Shown here in pieces: positions 17,708 to 25,781 of a stretch of DNA of 64,000 nucleotides. The stretch is taken from contig NZ_LVEM01000006.1 of assembly GCF_001641335.1 (NCBI RefSeq), positions 434,142-498,141 of the forward strand, in the 5' to 3' direction. Position numbers and translations under genes: made by a program. Positions within the stretch are counted from its first letter, which is position 1; each line of letters begins with the position of its first letter. Under the pieces are notes generated by a model. It was not told the DNA's origin, ran no database searches, and was given only the letters and a program-made list of their open reading frames with translations. Source of the DNA: Bradyrhizobium stylosanthis (GTDB lineage: Bacteria; Pseudomonadota; Alphaproteobacteria; Rhizobiales; Xanthobacteraceae).

Positions 17708-18286
17708 CTAATAGGGCTCGTTCTTGAATGCGGCCGTGGCCACCAGGAGCCGCTTGCTGCCGGTGAGATTGGCGATGTTGTAGCCGAGCCCGGTCACGAA
17801 CAGCGGCCACTGATAGAACAGCCGCACCACCACGATGTCGCCGGCGCTGCCCGGGCTGTAGCTCACGGTCGTGTCGAAATTTCCGGAGCCGTCGATGTGG
17901 CTCGACAGCGTCACCGCGGAGAAGGTCGAGTAGCTCGTGACGTCGACATAGAGCTTGCTGCAATCGAACAGGGCCGGGATCTGGCTGCAGACGTAGGTCT
18001 TGAAGGTGGTTTGCGTACAGGGCGTGCTGACACCGGACACCGCGCAGGCGGTCACCGAACCCGACTGCGCCTGCCCGGTCAGCACCACGCGGGCCGAGTT
18101 CTGCGTGATGGTCTCGAGCACCTGGCTCGCAAAGAACATCAGCGCCGTCTCGATGATGGCGAACAGCAGTGCGAAGAAGATCGGAGCGACCAGCGCGAAC
18201 TCGACGGCCGCAGAGCCGCGGCGGTTGCCGCGAAACCGGCGCAGCGCGGTTCGCAGCGTGAACCTTACAGGTGCAGGCGATGGCAT
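17708..18286 (-). CDS. TadE-like pseudopilin/pilus assembly protein
   Basis: A 192-residue relative of its downstream neighbour. A basic N-terminus (RFRGNRRGS) is followed by AAVEFALVAPIFFALLFAIIE, the hallmark Glu-containing TadE segment, at about residues 25-46. The secreted domain has Cys residues around 80-110 (TACAVSGVSTPC, YVCSQIPALFDC) that could form disulfides. It probably forms a two-gene unit with 17115-17693. A CtrA-like site lies about 100 bp upstream (18386-18400). Confidence 0.88.
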   Translation of the reverse strand: MPSPAPVRFTLRTALRRFRGNRRGSAAVEFALVAPIFFALLFAIIETALMFFASQVLETITQNSARVVLTGQAQSGSVTACAVSGVSTPCTQTTFKTYVCSQIPALFDCSKLYVDVTSYSTFSAVTLSSHIDGSGNFDTTVSYSPGSAGDIVVVRLFYQWPLFVTGLGYNIANLTGSKRLLVATAAFKNEPY

Positions 18287-18385
18287 CGCGTCAAATTCCC
18301 CAGCAACGGCAATTCATTCGCTCAAAACTAGCTAAAACTGATTGTTTAAGTGTTGCGGACCGGCCGCAGCCGGCGAAGCGCGCCG

Positions 18386-18400
18386 CTAACGGTTCGTTAA
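18386..18400. promoter_or_regulatory. CtrA-like box upstream of the TadE genes
   Basis: CTAA-N7-TTAA, one mismatch from the alphaproteobacterial CtrA consensus TTAA-N7-TTAA. It is located 100 bp upstream of the first TadE-like gene. CtrA controls pil/cpa genes in Caulobacter, which makes the match meaningful, but it is short enough to occur by chance. Confidence 0.4.
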
Positions 18401-18529
18401 CCGGGGACGATCGGACGTGCAGGAGAAGGGCGCAGCAAGACGCCAGCGCAAATGCCCGGACCGGATCACACGATCCGCCCGGGCACCTCGTCGATCTGAC
18501 TTGCCAGCAGGTCTTGCCAGCTGGTCTTG

Positions 18530-19027
18530 CTAGTTGGTTTTGGCGCCCGCGCCGGCGTTGCCGCTTGCATTGCTGCTCAGCGAACCGGCCTGGCTCATCG
18601 TGGTGTTGAAGTAGGCGTCGCTGTCGCCCAGCGTCACGCGGCGCTGGCAAATCGGCACGCAGCTGTAGGACTCGCGCTCGACCCCGCGATAGACGGTGAC
18701 GAGGCGGTCGCTCGGACCCTCGACCTGGATCTGGCGATCGACCAGGATCTCGCCGGCGCGGTCGAGTGCGATGAAATTGGTAGCGCCGTAGCCCTTACCG
18801 GTCACGACGATCATGCCGCCGGGCTGCAGCGTGACGTCGGCGATCAAGGGATTGCCGACCACGATGGTCGCCACCTTGCCGGGCAGCCGGACCAGCTTGG
18901 CCTGGTCGACATTGACCGCGATCATTTCGGCGGTGGATTCGGCGAGGCCGGCAGCCGGCGACGACAGCACCGCAGCCGCAACCAGAAGACAGACGCGCGC
19001 ATGGCGGCGCAGCAATTGTTTACGCAT
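18530..19027 (-). CDS. Secreted protein with pilus-assembly (CpaC N-terminal-like) domain
   Basis: A 165-residue protein with a signal peptide (residues 1-29, ending AGLAE) and a domain matching the N-terminal region of CpaC/RcpA secretins: VDQAKLVRLPGKVATIVVGNPLIADV and GKGYGATNFIALDRAGEIL. The secretin pore domain is absent. The C-terminus is a low-complexity Ser/Ala/Gly tail. Such stand-alone N-domains occur near Tad loci and may contact the outer-membrane secretin. A Cys-containing segment (SYSCVPICQRR) may hold a disulfide. Confidence 0.85.
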   Translation of the reverse strand: MRKQLLRRHARVCLLVAAAVLSSPAAGLAESTAEMIAVNVDQAKLVRLPGKVATIVVGNPLIADVTLQPGGMIVVTGKGYGATNFIALDRAGEILVDRQIQVEGPSDRLVTVYRGVERESYSCVPICQRRVTLGDSDAYFNTTMSQAGSLSSNASGNAGAGAKTN

Positions 19028-19181
19028 ACTCTTACCCCCGGGACGTCACAAACCGGCAGAAGCGATCAGATAACAGCGGAGCCGGTGCCCGACCCCGCTA
19101 ACCTGCCTTCAATTCGTGAACGTTCCGCAAATTCGCCTTCTATTGTTTGAACGGACCGCCGATTTGCCGCTCTGGAGGGCC

Positions 19182-20009
19182 TTAGCGGCGGAACGGATAG
19201 GCAAGCTGCCCTCCGATCTCCTTCGGCATGGTCGCTTCGTCCTTGCCGTAATCCTGCGGAAGCTTCCCCTCCGGCATGCGGAAGGTGCCGAACAGCACGT
19301 CCCAGACCGGGAACGTCCCGGCGAAATTGGTGTCGCCGCCCTCTTCGAGCGGGGTGTGGTGCCAGCGATGGAAGACCGGCGTCGCCAGCACGTATTTGAA
19401 CGGCCCGAAGGTCCAGTTCAAATTGGCGTGCACGAAGGCCGAATGGAAGGTCGTGAACGGGGACAGCCAGATCATGACGTTCGGGGAGATGCCGGCCATC
19501 AGCAGCACGACGTCGACCCCGATCGTGCCGAGCACGAGATTGACCGGATGGAAGCGGGCCGCCGAAATCCAGCTGATCTCTTCGGAGGAGTGATGGATCG
19601 CGTGGTACTTCCAGAACTCGCCGCCGTGGAACAGCCGGTGCAGCCAGTACAGCATGAAATCGGACAGCACCAGGAACAGCGCGGCCTGCATCCAGAGCGG
19701 CAATTGCGCCAGCGGACCATGGCCGTTGTCGTAGAAGGCGATGAGACCGTCGGCATCATGGATGTTGAAGAAGGCACTCGCCCCGACGATCAGGAGCCCG
19801 ATCCGCATGGTCCGGGCGAATACGGGAACGAAGAACCAGTAGCAGATGTCGGTGACGATCTCCCGCTTGCGCCACCACGGCGCGCCGGGATTGCAGGCCC
19901 AGAAATGTTCGAGCACCGTGAACACCATCGCGAGCACGAAGGTGACCGGGACCACCTTCGCGATGGTCTCGCCGAGCATCAGAGCGACTTGCATGGGCAG
20001 GCTCGACAT
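19182..20009 (-). CDS. Sterol desaturase / fatty acid hydroxylase superfamily membrane enzyme
   Basis: A 275-residue integral membrane protein with the histidine clusters of di-iron hydroxylases: HRLFHG, HAIHHSS and HRWHHT, with HSAFVH between them. The family inserts hydroxyls or double bonds into lipids, including sterols, carotenoids and fatty acids; the substrate is not predictable here. The ATG at 20009 has a GAGGC just upstream. It sits between the pilus genes, divergent from the Flp pilin, with no evident functional link. Bradyrhizobia make hopanoids, so a hopanoid or other lipid substrate is possible but unproven. Confidence 0.88.
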   Translation of the reverse strand: MSSLPMQVALMLGETIAKVVPVTFVLAMVFTVLEHFWACNPGAPWWRKREIVTDICYWFFVPVFARTMRIGLLIVGASAFFNIHDADGLIAFYDNGHGPLAQLPLWMQAALFLVLSDFMLYWLHRLFHGGEFWKYHAIHHSSEEISWISAARFHPVNLVLGTIGVDVVLLMAGISPNVMIWLSPFTTFHSAFVHANLNWTFGPFKYVLATPVFHRWHHTPLEEGGDTNFAGTFPVWDVLFGTFRMPEGKLPQDYGKDEATMPKEIGGQLAYPFRR

Positions 20010-20121
20010 CGTCGCCTCTTTTCGGATTGCGGGTCCCCTTACGCCTACTCCGCGAAATTTAAGGGAGGGTGAAGTCAAGGCGTGCACTTGCGGCACGTCC
20101 GGAACCGGGGCGAAATTCGAT

Positions 20122-20175
20122 AGGCGCCTTAAGGTGAAATTCACTCTGGGCAAAAGCATCGCGCGGAAGGCGCCT
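20122..20175. promoter_or_regulatory. Nested inverted repeats upstream of the Flp pilin gene
   Basis: Perfect 9-bp arms AGGCGCCTT and AAGGCGCCT (20122-20130, 20167-20175), with a smaller palindrome GTGAAATTCAC inside at 20133-20143. It lies between the divergent desaturase and pilin genes, about 100 bp before the pilin ATG. It could be an operator or an RNA structure in the pilin leader. Confidence 0.4.
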
Positions 20176-20277
20176 TTGCGCGATCGAATTAACTCTACCG
20201 AAAGAGCTCGGCTCTCATCTTCGGCGCGTCAAAGACAGCGCCGAACGAGGCGATCCAACCCCAGATGGAGTTTGTTC

Positions 20278-20442
20278 ATGAAGAACTTGATTGCACGTTT
20301 CGCCAAGGATGAATCCGGCGCTACCGCCATCGAATACGGCCTGATCGCCGCCGGCATCGCGCTGGCCATCATCACCGTCGTCAACAACCTCGGCAGCACG
20401 CTGAACACCAAGTTCGGCTCGATCAGCTCGTCGCTGAAGTAA
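20278..20442 (+). CDS. pilA: Flp-type major pilin (Flp/PilA)
   Basis: A 54-residue type IVb Flp pilin. It has a basic leader (MKNLIARFAKDESG) followed by the processing-site context GATAIEYGLIAAGIALAIITVV, in which CpaA-type peptidase cleaves after Gly and the conserved Glu-Tyr follows. The mature pilin is a single hydrophobic helix with a short polar tail. The gene is isolated on its own strong terminator, consistent with the high expression of a structural pilin, and is followed by the prepilin peptidase and assembly genes. Confidence 0.95.
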   Translation: MKNLIARFAKDESGATAIEYGLIAAGIALAIITVVNNLGSTLNTKFGSISSSLK

Positions 20443-20461
20443 GCGACCGACAAACGACGGC

Positions 20462-20494
20462 AAAAGCCCCGGTCCGCCGGGGCCTTTGTTTTTC
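20462..20494 (+). terminator. Intrinsic terminator after the Flp pilin gene
   Basis: GCCCCGG-tccg-CCGGGGC followed by CTTTGTTTTT. It separates the abundant pilin transcript from the cpa genes. Confidence 0.88.
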
Positions 20495-20512
20495 TGAGCA
20501 CGGCGAGTTCCA

Positions 20513-20659
20513 GTGGCGTTGCGAAAGTACAGAACCGATGCCGCGGTTGCGGCGAGCGAGGCGGAGACGGCGCAAGCCGGCTCGCCGGCCTACTGGGTAT
20601 GCCTTGCGCTGCTGCTGGCGACGGTCGCGCTCGCCGCGCGTATCGCCAGCCTGTGGTGA
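20513..20659 (+). CDS. Possible 48-residue single-span membrane protein
   Basis: A GTG-initiated frame between the pilin terminator and cpaA encodes a polar N-terminus (LRKYRTDAAVAAS) and one hydrophobic helix (YWVCLALLLATVALAARIASLW). Only a weak RBS (GGCGAG) is visible. The composition and position are reasonable for a small Tad-associated membrane protein, but coding is not proven. Confidence 0.4.
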   Translation: MALRKYRTDAAVAASEAETAQAGSPAYWVCLALLLATVALAARIASLW

Positions 20660-20780
20660 GCCTGCCGCTCCAGGCAGCGCCTGTTAAGGCCCCTGCCCTG
20701 TTGTCGGTTTATTTAGCACTGCCGGCTAGCCTCGGGGCGACGCCAGATCCCGCGACAACCCAGGCCTCAAGACGCAGCCC

Positions 20781-21305
20781 ATGATCCTCGACCTTGCGCG
20801 CCTTATGCTCTTCCCGGCCCTGATGGCATTCGCCGCCGCGAGCGATCTGTTCACGATGACCATCTCGAACCGTGTGTCGCTGGCGCTGGTCGCCGGCTTC
20901 TTCGTGCTTGCCTTCGCCGGTGGCATGGCACCTTACGAGATGCTGACCCATGTCGGCGCCGGCGCGCTTCTCCTGGCCGTGGCGTTCACCTGCTTTGCGA
21001 TGGGCTGGATGGGCGGCGGTGACGCCAAGGTCGCAGCCTCCGTCGCGCTGTGGTTCGGCTTCGCTCATCTGATGAACTTCCTGCTCTACGCCTCGCTGTT
21101 CGGCGGAGCGCTGACGCTGCTCCTGCTGCAGTTCCGGCAATGGCCGCTGCCCTACGGCCTTGCGGGCCAGGCTTGGCTCGCGCGGCTGCACGACAAGGAG
21201 AGCGGCATTCCCTACGGCATCGCGCTCACGCTTGGCGCGCTGATGGTCTATCCGGAGACCGATTGGGTGAAGGCGATCGACCTCGCTCACCTCGCACTGC
21301 GCTGA
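20781..21305 (+). CDS. cpaA: Prepilin peptidase CpaA/TadV (A24 family)
   Basis: An inner-membrane aspartyl protease that removes the leader from Flp pilin and TadE/F pseudopilins. At 174 residues it has about six hydrophobic segments. Both catalytic aspartates are recognisable: the first in AASDLFTMTISN (about residue 22) and the second in the GGGDAK motif (about residue 80). It lies between the pilin gene and cpaB and completes the pilin maturation step locally. Confidence 0.93.
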   Translation: MILDLARLMLFPALMAFAAASDLFTMTISNRVSLALVAGFFVLAFAGGMAPYEMLTHVGAGALLLAVAFTCFAMGWMGGGDAKVAASVALWFGFAHLMNFLLYASLFGGALTLLLLQFRQWPLPYGLAGQAWLARLHDKESGIPYGIALTLGALMVYPETDWVKAIDLAHLALR

Positions 21306-21327
21306 ACGCCCACGGGTAAACCCGGCG

Positions 21328-21358
21328 TTAAGGCGATTTAGATACGCCTCATTAACCA
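21328..21358. promoter_or_regulatory. CtrA-like half-sites upstream of cpaB
   Basis: TTAA at 21328, followed after 7 nt by TAGA, plus a TTAACCAT half-site at 21352. The arrangement resembles degenerate CtrA boxes (TTAA-N7-TTAA) near a probable cpaB promoter. The functional call is inference. Confidence 0.3.
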
Positions 21359-21434
21359 TGCTTTGACGAATAGCTGGTCAACTGCCGATTACGGCGGCGG
21401 CAGCGTCGCGGCGTTTTGTTGGAAAGTGAAGCGT

Positions 21435-22235
21435 ATGAATAGGGCACGCATTGTCGTCCTGACGGTCGCCATCTGCGCCGGCGGCGTCGCCGCGTACCTG
21501 GCGAGCGGCTCGGACAATTCTGCGCCGCCCCCAGCGGCTCCGGTCGCGCAGCTTCCCACCGTCGACGTGCTGGTGGCCAAGAACGACATCGGCCTCGGCC
21601 AGACCGTCAAGCCGGAAGACGTGCAGTGGCAGACCTGGCCGGCTGCGACCGCCAGCGCCACCTTCATCCGCCGCAACGAACGTCCCGAGGGCGCGACCCA
21701 GGTGACGGGCTCGATCGCGCGCGCTCCCTTCATCCAGGGTGAACCGATCCGCGACCAGAAGCTGGTCAAGCCCGAGGGCTCGGGCTTCATGGCGGCGATC
21801 CTGCCCACCGGCATGCGCGCGATCTCGACCGAGATCTCGCCGGAGACCGGCGCAGGCGGCTTCATCCTGCCCAACGATCGCGTCGACGTCCTACTGACCC
21901 GCCGCCTCAAGAATCCGGACCAGAGCAGCGGCGCTCCCGATATCGTCACCTCCGAGATCATCCTGGCCAACATCCGCGTCCTCGCCATCGACCAGGCGCC
22001 GAAGGAGAAGGACGGCCAGAACGCGGTGGTCGGCAAGACCGTCACCCTCGAGCTCAATCCCGCGCAGACCGCGACGCTGTCCGCGGCGCGCCAGAGCGGC
22101 ACGCTGTCGCTCGCGCTGCGCAGCATCGTCGACGTCAAGATGAGCGAGATCACGCTCGATGACTCCGCACAGAAGCGCGATGGCGTCTCGATCATCCGCT
22201 ACGGAATTCCAAGCTCGACGGCAAAGGCACGATGA
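21435..22235 (+). CDS. cpaB: Flp pilus assembly protein CpaB/RcpC
   Basis: A 266-residue periplasmic Tad component with an N-terminal membrane anchor (residues about 3-23) followed by a SAF domain: VDVLVAKNDIGLGQTVKPEDVQWQ. It then has GFMAAILPTGMRAISTEISPETGAGGFI, typical of CpaB. The family is thought to support the CpaC secretin. The ATG at 21435 follows GGAAAG. The stop overlaps the next ATG region, so cpaB and cpaC are coupled. Confidence 0.92.
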   Translation: MNRARIVVLTVAICAGGVAAYLASGSDNSAPPPAAPVAQLPTVDVLVAKNDIGLGQTVKPEDVQWQTWPAATASATFIRRNERPEGATQVTGSIARAPFIQGEPIRDQKLVKPEGSGFMAAILPTGMRAISTEISPETGAGGFILPNDRVDVLLTRRLKNPDQSSGAPDIVTSEIILANIRVLAIDQAPKEKDGQNAVVGKTVTLELNPAQTATLSAARQSGTLSLALRSIVDVKMSEITLDDSAQKRDGVSIIRYGIPSSTAKAR

Positions 22236-22246
22236 GGGCAGTCGAT

Positions 22247-23740
22247 ATGAAATGCAGGGCAGATTTGACGACGATGCGAACCTCCTTGGTCCGCGCCCTG
22301 TCGTTCTCGGCCGCCGTCGCGCTGGTGCTCAACCCGGCGCTGACCCCCGTGCTCGCCGCCGACTACCGTCCGGTGGCGGGAGCGCCGGCGCCGGTGCCGG
22401 TTGCAGCCGACGGCCAGATGAACGCGCGCTTCCTCTCGCTCGGCGTCGGCAAGTCCATCGTGATCGACCTGCCGCGCGACATCAAGGATGTGCTGGTCGC
22501 CGACCCCAAGATCGCCAACGCGGTGGTGCGCTCGGCGCAGCGCGCCTACATCATCGGCGCCACGGTCGGGCAGACCAACATCGTGTTCTTCGATTCCGCC
22601 GGTCAGCAGATCGCGGCCTATGACATCGCGGTCAAGCGCGACCTCAACGGCGTGCGCGCCGCGCTGAAGCAGATCCTGCCCGGCTCGGACATCCAGATCG
22701 ACGGGCTCGGCGAGAGCATCGTGCTGTCCGGCACGGCGGCGAACCCGATGGAGGCGCAGCAGGCCAACGAGCTCGCCGCGCGCCTCGCCGGCGGCGCCGA
22801 CAAGGTGGTGAACTCGATCGTGGTCCGCGGCCGCGACCAGGTCATGCTCAAGGTGACGGTGGCCGAGGTCCAGCGCACCATCGTCAAGCAGCTCGGCATC
22901 GACCTCTCCGCCAACCTGAACTACGGCACCTCGGTGGTGAGCTTCACCAACTCGAACCCGTTCACGGCGCTCGGCCGCAACCTCGTGGACGGCAACAACC
23001 TGACCACCAAGTTCGGCGCCACGCCCTCGGTGCAGGCCACACTGCGCGCGATGGAAACCGCGGGCGTGATCCGCACGCTGGCCGAGCCGAACCTGACCGC
23101 GATCTCCGGGGAATCGGCGACCTTCATCGCCGGCGGCGAATTCCCGGTGCCCGCGGGCTATTCGTGCGATCCCACGACGCATGTCTGTACCACCCAGATC
23201 AGCTTCAAGAAGTTCGGTATCTCGCTCAACTTCACCCCGATCGTTCTGACCGAGGGCAAGATCAGCCTGCGGGTGATGACCGAGGTCTCGGAGCTCTCGA
23301 ACGAAAATGCGATCACGCTGTCACAGGCCGTGACCTCGACCTCGGTGAACTCGCTGACGGTGCCCTCGATCCGGACCCGCCGCGCCGAGACCTCGCTGGA
23401 AATTCCCTCCGGCGGCGCGATGGCGATGGCCGGCCTGATCCAGCAGCAGACCAAGCAGGCCGTGAGCGGGTTGCCGGGACTGATGCAGCTCCCGATCCTC
23501 GGCACGCTGTTCCGCAGCCGCGACTTCGTCAACAATGCGACCGAGCTCGTCGTGATCGTGACGCCCTATGTGGTTCGCGCAACGACGCCCAAGGACCTGT
23601 CGCGGCCGGATGACGGCTTCTCCGCGCCTGCGGACCCGCAGGCCGAACTGATCGGCAACATCAACCGCATCTACGGCGTGCCTGGCCGGACCGAACCGGG
23701 CCGGAATTACCGCGGCACCTACGGCTTCATCACCGACTGA
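22247..23740 (+). CDS. cpaC: Tad pilus outer-membrane secretin CpaC/RcpA
   Basis: The outer-membrane pore of the Flp pilus, 497 residues. A signal peptide ends near LAADYRPV. The N-terminal domain has LSLGVGKSIVIDLPRDIKDVLVADP and AYIIGATVGQTNI, then a BON-like region (ILPGSDIQIDGLGESIVLSG), then the secretin core (LKVTVAEVQRTIVKQLG, VPAGYS, and TELVVIVTPYVV near the end). The ATG at 22247 has GAGGG 8 nt upstream; an ATG at 22232 overlapping the cpaB stop is equally possible. Confidence 0.95.
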   Translation: MKCRADLTTMRTSLVRALSFSAAVALVLNPALTPVLAADYRPVAGAPAPVPVAADGQMNARFLSLGVGKSIVIDLPRDIKDVLVADPKIANAVVRSAQRAYIIGATVGQTNIVFFDSAGQQIAAYDIAVKRDLNGVRAALKQILPGSDIQIDGLGESIVLSGTAANPMEAQQANELAARLAGGADKVVNSIVVRGRDQVMLKVTVAEVQRTIVKQLGIDLSANLNYGTSVVSFTNSNPFTALGRNLVDGNNLTTKFGATPSVQATLRAMETAGVIRTLAEPNLTAISGESATFIAGGEFPVPAGYSCDPTTHVCTTQISFKKFGISLNFTPIVLTEGKISLRVMTEVSELSNENAITLSQAVTSTSVNSLTVPSIRTRRAETSLEIPSGGAMAMAGLIQQQTKQAVSGLPGLMQLPILGTLFRSRDFVNNATELVVIVTPYVVRATTPKDLSRPDDGFSAPADPQAELIGNINRIYGVPGRTEPGRNYRGTYGFITD

Positions 23741-23760
23741 GGCGGAACGGGGACTTCACG

Positions 23761-24495
23761 ATGATCACAAGACCACCCCAGCTTCGCAAACGCGCCACCG
23801 GCTTCGGTGGCGCGCTCGTCGGTATCGCGCTTGCGCTCGGCGGCTGCCAGCACGACGAGATTGCGACCGCCTCCATTCCCGACGACTACAAGCAGCGCCA
23901 TCCGATCGCGATCGAGGAGCAGAACCGCTCGATCGTCGTCTTCGTCGGCCACGCCCGCGGCGGCTTGACCGCCGCCCAGCGCGCCGACGTGATGGGCGTG
24001 GCGTCGACCTGGCTGCGCGAAGGCACCGGCGCCATCCATATCGACGTACCGGCCGGCACGCCGAATGCGCGCCCGGCGGCGGAATCGATGCGTGAGATCC
24101 AGGCGATGCTGAGCGCCGCGGGCGTTCCGCCGCGCGGCATCATCACCCGCCCCTACCAGCCGGAAGACAAGCGCTTCCTGCCGCCGATCCGGCTGACCTA
24201 TTCCAAGATCGCCGCGGTCGCCGGCCCCTGCGGCCTGTGGCCGGAGGACATCGGACCCTCGATGAAGAACAAGAGCTGGTTCGAGAACAAGGACTATTAC
24301 AATTACGGCTGCGCCTATCAGCGCAACCTCGCGGCCATGGTCGACAACCCGTCGGACCTCGAGCAGCCGCGGTCCGAGACGCCGTCCTACACGACACGGC
24401 GCACCGCCTTCTTCGAGAAGTATCGCAAGGGATTGCCGACGGCGGTCCCCTATCCTGAAGCCGAAAAGGCCAAACTCAGCGACACCGGCAAATGA
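23761..24495 (+). CDS. cpaD: Tad pilus lipoprotein CpaD
   Basis: A 244-residue outer-membrane lipoprotein of the Tad secretin complex. The lipobox LALGGC places the lipidated Cys at residue 29. The body has DDYKQRHPIAIEE, GIITRPYQPEDKR and LWPEDIGPSMKNKSWFENKDYYNYGCA, all conserved in CpaD. It sits 20 bp after cpaC, and its stop overlaps the cpaE start by 4 bp. Confidence 0.94.
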   Translation: MITRPPQLRKRATGFGGALVGIALALGGCQHDEIATASIPDDYKQRHPIAIEEQNRSIVVFVGHARGGLTAAQRADVMGVASTWLREGTGAIHIDVPAGTPNARPAAESMREIQAMLSAAGVPPRGIITRPYQPEDKRFLPPIRLTYSKIAAVAGPCGLWPEDIGPSMKNKSWFENKDYYNYGCAYQRNLAAMVDNPSDLEQPRSETPSYTTRRTAFFEKYRKGLPTAVPYPEAEKAKLSDTGK

Positions 24496-25760
24496 TCAAC
24501 TACGCTCGCCAGTCCCAAGAAGAGCAGCCGGAAGCAGCGCCTCCGCCGGTCGAGGAGCATATTGCTCCCGCGCCGCGCGTGTCGGTCCAGGCTTTCTGCG
24601 AGACCGTGGAGACCGCCGCCGCGGTGCAGTCGGCCGGCGAGGATCGCCGGCTCGGCAAGGCTCACCTGAAGATCCAGATGGGCGGCATGGCGGCCGCGAT
24701 CGAAGCCTACCGCTCGGCGCCGACGCCGAACGTGATCGTGCTCGAGAGCGACGGCCGCAACGACCTCCTCGGCGGGCTCGACCACCTCGCCACCGTCTGC
24801 GACGCCGGCACCCGCGTGGTGGTGATCGGCCGCATCAACGACGTCACGCTCTATCGCGAGCTGGTGCGCCGCGGCGTCAGCGACTACGTGCTCGCGCCGG
24901 TCGGCCCGATCGACGTCGTGCGCTCGATCTGCAACCTGTTCTCCGCGCCGGAAGCCAAGGCGGTCGGCCGCATCATCGCCGTGGTCGGCGCCAAGGGCGG
25001 CGTCGGCGCGTCCACCATCTCCCACAACGTCGCCTGGGCGATCGCGCGCGACCTCGCGATGGACGCAGTGGTCGCCGACCTCGACCTCGCCTTCGGCACC
25101 GCCGGGCTCGACTACAACCAGGACCCGCCGCAGGGCATCGCCGACGCCGTGTTCTCGCCCGATCGCGTCGATACCGCCTTCATCGACCGCCTGCTGTCGA
25201 AATGCACCGACCATCTGAGCCTGCTGGCGGCCCCCGCCACGCTCGACCGGGTCTATGATTTCGGCACCGACGCGTTCGATTCCGTGTTCGACACGCTCCG
25301 CGCCACCATGCCTTGCATCGTGCTCGACATCCCGCATCAATGGTCGGGCTGGACCAAGCGCGCGCTGATCGGCGCCGACGACATCCTGATCGTGGCGGCG
25401 CCCGACCTTGCCAATCTGCGCAACACCAAGAACCTGTTCGACCTGCTCAAGGCCTCGCGCCCGAACGACCGGCCGCCGCTGTACTGCCTGAACCAAGTGG
25501 GCGTGCCGAAACGGCCCGAAATCGCCGCCGCCGAGTTCGCCAAGGCGATCGAGAGCCAGCCGGTCGTCTCGATCCCGTTCGAGCCGCAGATCTTCGGCTC
25601 GGCCGCCAACAACGGCCAGATGATCGCGGAGATCTCGGCCAACCACAAGTCGATCGAGATGTTCCTCCAGATCGCCCAGCGCCTGACCGGCCGCAGCGAA
25701 ACGAAGAAACAAAAGTCGTCCTTGCTTTCACCCCTGATTGAGAAGTTGCGGGGAAAATAA
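24492..25760 (+). CDS. cpaE: Tad pilus ATPase/localisation protein CpaE
   Basis: A MinD/ParA-family protein thought to position the Tad machinery at the pole. It has 422 residues in two parts: a receiver-like N-terminal domain (residues about 45-150, VIVLESDGRNDLLGGLDHLA) without a clear phosphorylation loop, and a P-loop domain with the deviant Walker A KGGVGASTI near residue 175 and LDIPHQWSGWTK further on. It follows cpaD with a 4-bp overlap. Confidence 0.93.
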   Translation: MINYARQSQEEQPEAAPPPVEEHIAPAPRVSVQAFCETVETAAAVQSAGEDRRLGKAHLKIQMGGMAAAIEAYRSAPTPNVIVLESDGRNDLLGGLDHLATVCDAGTRVVVIGRINDVTLYRELVRRGVSDYVLAPVGPIDVVRSICNLFSAPEAKAVGRIIAVVGAKGGVGASTISHNVAWAIARDLAMDAVVADLDLAFGTAGLDYNQDPPQGIADAVFSPDRVDTAFIDRLLSKCTDHLSLLAAPATLDRVYDFGTDAFDSVFDTLRATMPCIVLDIPHQWSGWTKRALIGADDILIVAAPDLANLRNTKNLFDLLKASRPNDRPPLYCLNQVGVPKRPEIAAAEFAKAIESQPVVSIPFEPQIFGSAANNGQMIAEISANHKSIEMFLQIAQRLTGRSETKKQKSSLLSPLIEKLRGK

Positions 25761-25781
25761 GCCGCCGCATGGAGTCGTTAA

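Noticed and set aside
19846..20442. 198-residue plus-strand frame ending with the Flp pilin
   Set aside because: Only the final 54 residues are pilin; the rest runs through the desaturase gene and the promoter region. The real start is the ATG at 20278.
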